The notes beneath the pieces were generated by a model. It saw only the letters and a program-made list of their open reading frames with translations, ran no database searches and was not told the DNA's origin. The position numbers and the translations under genes are program-made. From assembly GCF_000513295.1 (NCBI RefSeq), contig NC_023065.1, positions 3,270,501 to 3,334,500 of the forward strand: a stretch of DNA of 64,000 nt. The letters run 5' to 3'. Origin of the DNA: Magnetospirillum gryphiswaldense MSR-1 v2. GTDB lineage: Bacteria; Pseudomonadota; Alphaproteobacteria; Rhodospirillales; Magnetospirillaceae. Positions 58,701 to 64,000 of the stretch are shown here, piece by piece (positions within the stretch are counted from its first letter, which is position 1; each line of letters opens with the position of its first letter).

Positions 58701-59349
58701 CGCCCCAGTGGCGGCACCGCCGACACCGCCCGCTCTGCCGCCGGTGGAAAGCACCATGACCCGCCCGGCGACCAATGCCTTCCAGGTGGTTGTCGCCGCC
58801 AAGCCGGCCGGGGGCGGCGATGCCCTGGTGATCAACGCGCCCATGCGTGACGCGATCGTGGCCGAGGGTGCGCGCATCTCGGTGACCATTCCGACCGACA
58901 CCTTCGCCCATACCAAGGCCGACGCGGTGGTGTCGCTGACAGCGACCCGGGCCAATGGCGCGGCGCTGCCGGGCTGGATGGCGTTCAATCCCTCCACCGG
59001 CACTTTCGAGGGAACACCGCCACCCGGTTTCCGTGGCGAGGTGGTGGTGCGCGTCATCGCCCGCGACAACGAAGGCCGCCAAGTGGTTCAGACCTTCAAG
59101 ATCGTCGTCGGCCAGGGCCAGGGCAATGCCGCGCCGGCAGAGGGCGGCCAAGGTGGTGGCGGTCGTGACGGGGGCCAGGGTGAAGGCCAGGGCCAGGGCG
59201 GTCCGCAAGCTCCCGGTCGCACCGGCGACGCATCCCCGGTTGGCCGTCCCGGCCTGACGGCGCAATTGCGGGCGCTGGGCCAGGATGGCCAGGCGACCAA
59301 GCAGGCGGTTTTGTTCAACGCATTGAAGACCAGCGGCAAGGCCGCGTAG
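57841..59349 (+). pseudogene. Out-of-frame C-terminal part of the giant Ig-repeat protein
   Basis: The repeat protein continues here in another frame for 503 codons, starting PAAPTGLAISTDSGSSNSDG, with no convincing start codon. It holds about three more Ig-like repeats, then a putative Ig/cadherin-like domain (LPGWMAFNPSTGTFEGTPPP region). A Gly/Gln-rich linker and an ending NALKTSGKAA follow. No RTX nonapeptides or classical type I secretion signal are visible. Restoring 53 missing bases would join it to the upstream part as one protein of about 1826 residues. It is separated from the TolC-like gene by 24 bases. Confidence 0.75.
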
Positions 59350-59373
59350 GGATCATCAAAGGGGGTGTTTGCA

Positions 59374-60975
59374 ATGATCGGTTTTTCCCGTGCCACGCGT
59401 CTGCTGGCCTCCGCGTCCCTGGTCGCCCTGCTGGCCGCCTGCGCCATGACGCCCGAGCCGTTCAGCCCCGAGCAGCTGGCACAAGCGGCCCGCGACGACC
59501 GCGCCGACATGTTCAAGGGCGGTGCGCCGCTTTCCGGTCCGCTGACCGTGTCCGACGCCATCGCCCGGGCGCTCAAATACAATCTCGACCGTCGGGCCAA
59601 GGTGATGGAGGAAGGCCTGGCCCTGGGCCAGACCCAGGTCGACCGCTGGGACATGCTGCCCAAGCTGGCCGCCAATGCCGGCTTCACCTCGCGCTCGGAA
59701 CCCAACGCCACGGTATCGCGCGACGTCAAGACCCAGACCACCGGCACCAGCCCCAGCTATTCCACCGACCGCGACAATTACACCGCTGATCTGGGCCTGT
59801 CGTGGAACGTGCTGGATTTCGGCCTCAGCTATTTCACCGCCAAGCAGAACGCCGACCGCGCCCTGATCGCGCAAGAGCGCAAGCGCAAGACCGTGCACAA
59901 TCTGGTGCAGGAAGTGCGCTTCGCCTTTTGGCGCGCCGCCGCCCACCAGGAACTGAAGGGTGAGGTGGAAAAGGCGGTGGCCGAGGCCAAGGTGGCGCTG
60001 GACCGGGCCAAGATTGTCGAGCGCGAGAACCTGAAGGCGCCGGCGGAAAGCTTGCGCTATCAGAAATCCCTGCTGGAAACCCTGCGGCAGCTGACCGCCA
60101 TCCAGCAGGAATTGTCCACCGCCGAGATCGAGCTGGCCGCCCTGATCAACGCCCCGCCGGGGACCAAACTGGTGCTGACGGTGCCGGGCGATCTGCAAGT
60201 TCCGGCCTGGGAGCTGGAACTGGAGCGCATGGAGGAACTGGCTTTCACCAACAACGCCGACCTGCGCGAACAGGGCTATCTGGCCCGGATCAGCGTCAAC
60301 GACACCCGCAAGGCGATCACCCGGCTGTTTCCCGGCATCACCTTTTCCGCCAGCCGCAATTACGACCACAATTCGTTCCTGATGAGCAATCACTGGTACG
60401 AGGCCGGGGCCAAGCTCTCGTGGAACCTGATGAACCTGATCAGCGGCCCCGACGCCATCAGCTACGCCGAAACCAACGAAGAGGTGGTCAAGTCCAAGCG
60501 GCTGGCCCTGCGCATGGCGGTGCTGGCCCAGGTGCACGTGTCGGAACGGCAATACCGCAACGCCGTCAGCCAATACCAGCAATCGGACGAATTGTGGCGG
60601 GTCGACCGGCGGCTTTATGAATTGTCGGCGGCCAAGACCGCCAACGACGCCCAGGGCATGCTGGAACGGGTGGCGGGCAGCGCCTCGGCCATCGCCTCGG
60701 CGCTGCGCCGCTTCCAGACCTATGCTCAGGTCGAGCAATCCTATGCCAAGATGCAGGCCAGCATCGGCCACGATCTGATGCCCGACAGCGTCGCCAGCCA
60801 CGATCTGTCCAGCCTGTCGGCGGTGATCGCCGCCCGCCTGGAGGAATGGGGCCGCCAAGCCCAGCAGGCCAGCGTCGCCGCCTTGCCCGACACCACGCCG
60901 TCCCTGCCGGACGAGCCCGGGCCGCTGGCCGGCCTGGGTCGCTGGTTCGCGGCGGGCAGCGACGGCGCCCGATGA
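59374..60975 (+). CDS. TolC-like outer-membrane efflux lipoprotein
   Basis: A 533-residue outer-membrane factor. The N-terminus MIGFSRATRLLASASLVALL leads to a lipobox with Cys23 (LLAAC), so it is probably lipidated. LTVSDAIARALKYNLDRRAK is the first TolC-type helix, and long coiled-coil stretches flank beta-rich segments such as LGLSWNVLDFGLSYFTAKQN. The second repeat has GAKLSWNLMNLISGP. It should form the outer channel of a tripartite exporter. The ATG has AAGGGGG upstream and the stop overlaps the next gene as ATGA. It follows the giant protein gene by 24 bases. Confidence 0.9.
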   Translation: MIGFSRATRLLASASLVALLAACAMTPEPFSPEQLAQAARDDRADMFKGGAPLSGPLTVSDAIARALKYNLDRRAKVMEEGLALGQTQVDRWDMLPKLAANAGFTSRSEPNATVSRDVKTQTTGTSPSYSTDRDNYTADLGLSWNVLDFGLSYFTAKQNADRALIAQERKRKTVHNLVQEVRFAFWRAAAHQELKGEVEKAVAEAKVALDRAKIVERENLKAPAESLRYQKSLLETLRQLTAIQQELSTAEIELAALINAPPGTKLVLTVPGDLQVPAWELELERMEELAFTNNADLREQGYLARISVNDTRKAITRLFPGITFSASRNYDHNSFLMSNHWYEAGAKLSWNLMNLISGPDAISYAETNEEVVKSKRLALRMAVLAQVHVSERQYRNAVSQYQQSDELWRVDRRLYELSAAKTANDAQGMLERVAGSASAIASALRRFQTYAQVEQSYAKMQASIGHDLMPDSVASHDLSSLSAVIAARLEEWGRQAQQASVAALPDTTPSLPDEPGPLAGLGRWFAAGSDGAR

Positions 60976-61691
60976 CAGGCTGGTGGCGCATTCTGCCGCT
61001 GCTTTTCGGGCTGGCCGCCCCGGCGGCGGCGCAGGACTTGCGGGCGCAATTAAGCCCGCGCGACTTCACCACCTTGGCCGCCGAGATCGGCGCCAAGGTG
61101 GAGAAGGTGGGGGCGCGCGAGGGCGAGCGGTTCAAGCGGGGCGACACCCTGATCGCCTTTGACTGCTCGATCCAGCGGGCGCAGATGGCCGAGGCGCGGG
61201 CGGCCTTGGGCGCCACCGAGAAGACGGTGGCGGTGAACACCCGGCTGCTGGAATTGCAGACCATCGGCAAGCTGGAAAGCGACGTGGCCCAGGCCGAGCG
61301 CGACAAGGCCCGCGCCAAGGTCGACGCCAGCGGCGCGGTGCTGGGCAAATGCACGGTGCCCGCCCCCTTCGACGGTCGGGTGGTGGAACAGAAGGTCCGC
61401 GCCCAGCAATACGTCCAGCCCGGTCAGGCGCTGCTGGACATCCTCGACGACAGCGTGCTGGAGCTGGATTTCATCGTGCCGTCCAAATGGCTGGTGTGGC
61501 TGAAACCCGGTCACCTCTTCCAGGTGGCCATGGACGAGACCGCCAGGACCTATCCGGTCAAACTCACCCGCATCGGCGCCCGCATCGATCCGGTCAGCCA
61601 GTCGGTCAAGGTCACCGGCGCCATCGGCGGCCATTTCCCCGAGCTTGCCGCCGGAATGTCGGGTAAGGTGCTGCTGTCGCCGCCGCCGTGA
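60972..61691 (+). CDS. Small periplasmic adaptor (HlyD/RND membrane-fusion type)
   Basis: A 239-residue exported adaptor. A signal peptide MTGWWRILPLLFGLAAPAAA precedes the mature protein. EIGAKVEKVGAREGERFKRG is the first half of the lipoyl-like domain and FDGRVVEQKVRAQQYVQPGQ the second. A short coiled coil (QMAEARAALGATEKTVA and on) lies between. A beta-barrel part follows to VTGAIGGHFPELAAGMSG. It is shorter than classical HlyD and has no cytoplasmic or membrane segment. The ATG overlaps the TolC-like stop (ATGA), which supports a stoichiometric complex. Confidence 0.88.
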   Translation: MTGWWRILPLLFGLAAPAAAQDLRAQLSPRDFTTLAAEIGAKVEKVGAREGERFKRGDTLIAFDCSIQRAQMAEARAALGATEKTVAVNTRLLELQTIGKLESDVAQAERDKARAKVDASGAVLGKCTVPAPFDGRVVEQKVRAQQYVQPGQALLDILDDSVLELDFIVPSKWLVWLKPGHLFQVAMDETARTYPVKLTRIGARIDPVSQSVKVTGAIGGHFPELAAGMSGKVLLSPPP

Positions 61692-61704
61692 CGGGTAGTT
61701 TTGT

Positions 61705-62967
61705 ATGAGTGATCCGATTTATGTCTGGCTGGACGTGGAAAGCCGGGTTCTGAAGGCCTCCAGCGTCATGGAAACCGCTTTTATCGCGGTCAATCTGGCC
61801 CACACCCTGGTTCCCTATCGTCAGGCGGCCCTATGGCGCCGCGATCAGGGAGTGCTGGCGCTGTCGGGGGCGGCCAACGTGGATACCGGCTCCCCCTATG
61901 TATTGTGGCTGCAACACTTGCTGGCCGGTTTTCGCGACGATCAGCCACGGCCCTTGACGCAAACGGATGGCGGGGCGGAATGGGCGGATTGGCTGCCGGC
62001 CCATGGCCTGTTGTTGCCGTTTGACGGCGGCTCTGTGTTTTATGCCCGCGATGATGCCTTCAGCGAAGGTGAAGTCGCCATGTTGGAGCGGCTGACCCAG
62101 CTGGTCGGCTTGTCGCTGCGGGCGCTGACGCCCAAGCGGGTCGCCTGGCCCAAGCCGCGTGGACGCAAGGGCTGGGCCATGATGGCGGCAGGGGTGCTGG
62201 TGGCCCTGTTTCCGGTGACCAGTTCGGTGCTGGCACCGGCGGAAAGCGTCGCCGCCCATCCGGTTTTGATCCGCGCGCCGCTGGAAGGGGTGATCGGTCG
62301 CATGGCGGTCAGACCCAATGATGCGGTGACCGAGGGACAGGTGTTGTTCGAACTTGATTCCACCACCCTGACCGGTCGCCTGGATGTGGCCCGGCAAAGT
62401 CTGGCGACGGCCGAAGCCGAGTACCGCCAAACCGCCCAGGCCATGGTGTTCGATGCCAAGGCCAAGACCCAGGCGGCCATCCTGGCCGGCAAGGCCGAGG
62501 AGAAGGCCGCCGAGGTCCGTCTGTTGGAAAGCCAGTTGGCACGCATCCAGGTCAAGGCGCCGAAGGCGGGCATCGCCGTCTTCGATGATGTCGCCGACTG
62601 GATCGGACGTCCCGTAATCCTGGGCGAAAAGGTGATGGCGGTGGCCGACGAAACCGATACCGAGGTGGAAGCCTGGGTGGCGGTGGCCGATGTGGGGGAA
62701 GTGCGTCCCGGCGGGCCGCTGACCCTGTTTCTCAACACCAATCCACTGTCACCGGTGAAGGCCCGCGTCCGTTCCGTCGCCTATGAGGCAGCGGCGCGGC
62801 CCGATGCCAGCATCGCCCACCGTATCCGTGCCACCTTGGCCGAGGCCGAGGACAAGCCGCGGCTGGGGTTGAAGGGTACCGCCCGCATCGACGGCGATAC
62901 CGTGCCGCTGATCTGGTGGGCCTTCCGTCGCCCGCTGGCCACCATTCGACAGTTTATCGGTTTTTGA
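61705..62967 (+). CDS. GAF-like/HlyD fusion membrane adaptor
   Basis: A 420-residue protein with an unusual layout. Residues 1-145 form a soluble, presumably cytoplasmic, GAF-like domain (YRQAALWRRDQGVLALSGAA; FYARDDAFSEGEVAMLERLT). A single membrane helix spans about 157-177. The periplasmic part has lipoyl-like halves (LIRAPLEGVIGRMAVRPNDA and IQVKAPKAGIAVFDDVADWI) around a coiled coil at about 220-275, then a barrel domain. It is the inner-membrane adaptor of the cluster. The cytoplasmic sensor-like domain suggests control of assembly or export. It starts 14 bases after the small adaptor. Confidence 0.85.
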   Translation: MSDPIYVWLDVESRVLKASSVMETAFIAVNLAHTLVPYRQAALWRRDQGVLALSGAANVDTGSPYVLWLQHLLAGFRDDQPRPLTQTDGGAEWADWLPAHGLLLPFDGGSVFYARDDAFSEGEVAMLERLTQLVGLSLRALTPKRVAWPKPRGRKGWAMMAAGVLVALFPVTSSVLAPAESVAAHPVLIRAPLEGVIGRMAVRPNDAVTEGQVLFELDSTTLTGRLDVARQSLATAEAEYRQTAQAMVFDAKAKTQAAILAGKAEEKAAEVRLLESQLARIQVKAPKAGIAVFDDVADWIGRPVILGEKVMAVADETDTEVEAWVAVADVGEVRPGGPLTLFLNTNPLSPVKARVRSVAYEAAARPDASIAHRIRATLAEAEDKPRLGLKGTARIDGDTVPLIWWAFRRPLATIRQFIGF

Positions 62968-62970
62968 TCC

Positions 62971-64000
62971 ATGGATGCGGCGGCCCTGCCCCTGCTGCGC
63001 GAAGAATTGGCGGTTTATCCTGGTCCGGTGGGCCGTGATGGCGCCCCCAGCTGGACCTTGCACGACCCCTTGTCCAACCGGTTTTTCCGTATCGGCTGGC
63101 CTGCCTTCGAGATTCTCAGCCGCTGGCACCTGGGTGAACCAGCGGCCATCCGTACCGCCATCGAGACCGATACGGTGCTGGAGGTGGACGAGGACGATAT
63201 CCTGGGCGTGGCCGAGTTCCTGGCCCGCTCTCAGTTGCTGAAGGCGGACAGCCCTGGGGCGGTGGATCGGCTGCTTTCCATCCACCAGTCCGGCAAATCG
63301 TCGTGGCTGACTTGGCTGCTGCACCATTACCTGTTCTTCCGGGTGCCGCTGGTGCGGCCCGATGCCTGGCTGGGGCGGACCTTGCCCTGGGTGAGGTGGC
63401 TGGGATCGCGCGGTTTCCGTTTGGCCACACTCTTGGCGTTATTGGTCGGATTGCTGCTGATCGGGCGGCAATGGCAGAGCTTCACCGCCACCTTTGTCGA
63501 TCACTTTTCCATCACCGGACTGGCTGCTTTCGGCATCGCCTTGGGATTGGCCAAAATCTGCCACGAATTGGGCCATGCCTATACCGCCAAAGCCTTCGGC
63601 TGCCGGGTGCCGACCATGGGGGTGGCCTTTCTGGTGCTGTGGCCGATGCTTTACACCGACGTCAACGAAGCGTGGAAGCTGAACGCCCGCCGCCAGCGGC
63701 TTTTGGTGGGCGGTGCCGGCATCCTGGCCGAGTTGACCATCGCCGCCTGGGCCAGTCTGGCCTGGGGTCTGCTGCCTGACGGTACGGCCCGGTCCATGGC
63801 TTTCACCCTGGCAGCAACCACCTGGATCTCGTCGCTGGCCATCAACCTGTCGCCGTTCATGCGCTTTGACGGCTATTTCCTGGCCATGGACACGCTGGAT
63901 CAACCCAACCTGCATCCGCGCTCTTTTGCCCTGGCCCGCTGGCACCTGCGCGAAACCCTGTTCGGCCTGGGCGAACCGATGCCCGAACATTTGCCGCCCC
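62971..64000 (+). CDS. M50-type membrane zinc metallopeptidase with PqqD-like N-terminus (3' end outside window)
   Basis: At least 343 residues of a polytopic protein related to COG1994/YydH 'peptide zinc metalloproteases'. Residues 25-95 ([20 protein letters not shown] and on) resemble a PqqD/RRE-type winged helix. Membrane segments follow from about 150. HELGH (198-202) in [16 protein letters not shown] is the zinc site, and [12 protein letters not shown] gives the distal Asp300. [11 protein letters not shown] is typical of this branch. It starts three bases after the GAF-HlyD stop. Family members often carry a C-terminal adaptor-like domain, which could lie beyond the window. Confidence 0.9.
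   Translation, partial: MDAAALPLLREELAVYPGPVGRDGAPSWTLHDPLSNRFFRIGWPAFEILSRWHLGEPAAIRTAIETDTVLEVDEDDILGVAEFLARSQLLKADSPGAVDRLLSIHQSGKSSWLTWLLHHYLFFRVPLVRPDAWLGRTLPWVRWLGSRGFRLATLLALLVGLLLIGRQWQSFTATFVDHFSITGLAAFGIALGLAKICHELGHAYTAKAFGCRVPTMGVAFLVLWPMLYTDVNEAWKLNARRQRLLVGGAGILAELTIAAWASLAWGLLPDGTARSMAFTLAATTWISSLAINLSPFMRFDGYFLAMDTLDQPNLHPRSFALARWHLRETLFGLGEPMPEHLPP

Overview
The window is a GC-rich stretch of an alphaproteobacterial chromosome. Gene content fits Rhodospirillales, most likely Magnetospirillum or a close relative: a mutS-glnD-murJ-trpS block, an intracellular PHB depolymerase, a TIGR02186/TauE pair, and a B12 operon with a CbiG-CobJ fusion and a long CbiX. That assignment is inference from families and gene order; no rRNA, tRNA or magnetosome gene is present to confirm it. 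Almost every base is coding, and the only gap above 300 bases is 53522-53921.

Left part (1-31 kb), housekeeping. On the minus strand lie typA (cut by the window edge), a PfkB-family adenosine kinase, a Bax-type glucosaminidase, an Nfu Fe-S protein, UspA, TIGR02186, a TauE/SafE permease, a DUF2333 protein, trpS, murJ, glnD, an overlooked 28-codon membrane microprotein and mutS. The plus strand then carries a small glycine-zipper protein, maeB with a terminator, and phoR. A zinc-ribbon protein and a gamma-glutamyltransferase (minus) face gpt (plus). A class A penicillin-binding protein and a degenerate GGDEF/EAL-like protein follow. A minus-strand run phaZ, ycgN-like, YgjP-like metallopeptidase and a Bcr/CflA exporter closes this part.

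Middle part (31.4-45.7 kb), cobalamin. One tightly overlapping minus-strand operon reads cbiX, cobH (with an extra N-terminal RNase H-like domain), cobL, cobI, cbiG-cobJ, cobM, cobA, a UreH-like membrane protein, a SCO1-like thioredoxin-fold protein and cobB. Nearby are cobD (plus) and a second minus-strand group, cobO, a SYLF lipid-binding protein and cobQ. Early cobalt insertion (CbiX) and CbiG next to Cob-type methyltransferases suggest an oxygen-independent-like or hybrid route. No cobG/Z, cobF, cobK, cobNST or cobalamin riboswitch is visible here.

Next (45.7-51.3 kb) come a small membrane protein, gluQ, an alpha/beta hydrolase, an HNH endonuclease, an AmpG-type permease, ald and ppa with a strong terminator.

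Right part (51.3-64 kb), accessory cell-surface region. Three tandem secreted tail-collar paralogues lie on the minus strand. Divergently transcribed is an apparent operon: a giant repetitive protein with an N-terminal LEPR motif, a DUF4347 domain and about eleven Ig-like repeats, then a TolC-like lipoprotein, a small periplasmic adaptor, a GAF-like/HlyD fusion and an M50-type membrane metallopeptidase cut by the window end. No ABC ATPase is visible. This looks like a dedicated export or processing system for LEPR-type surface proteins and is the best candidate for an undescribed system. The giant gene is broken by a 53-bp deletion between 6-bp direct repeats inside a 903-bp tandem duplication, which is either a real frameshift or a repeat-collapse error.
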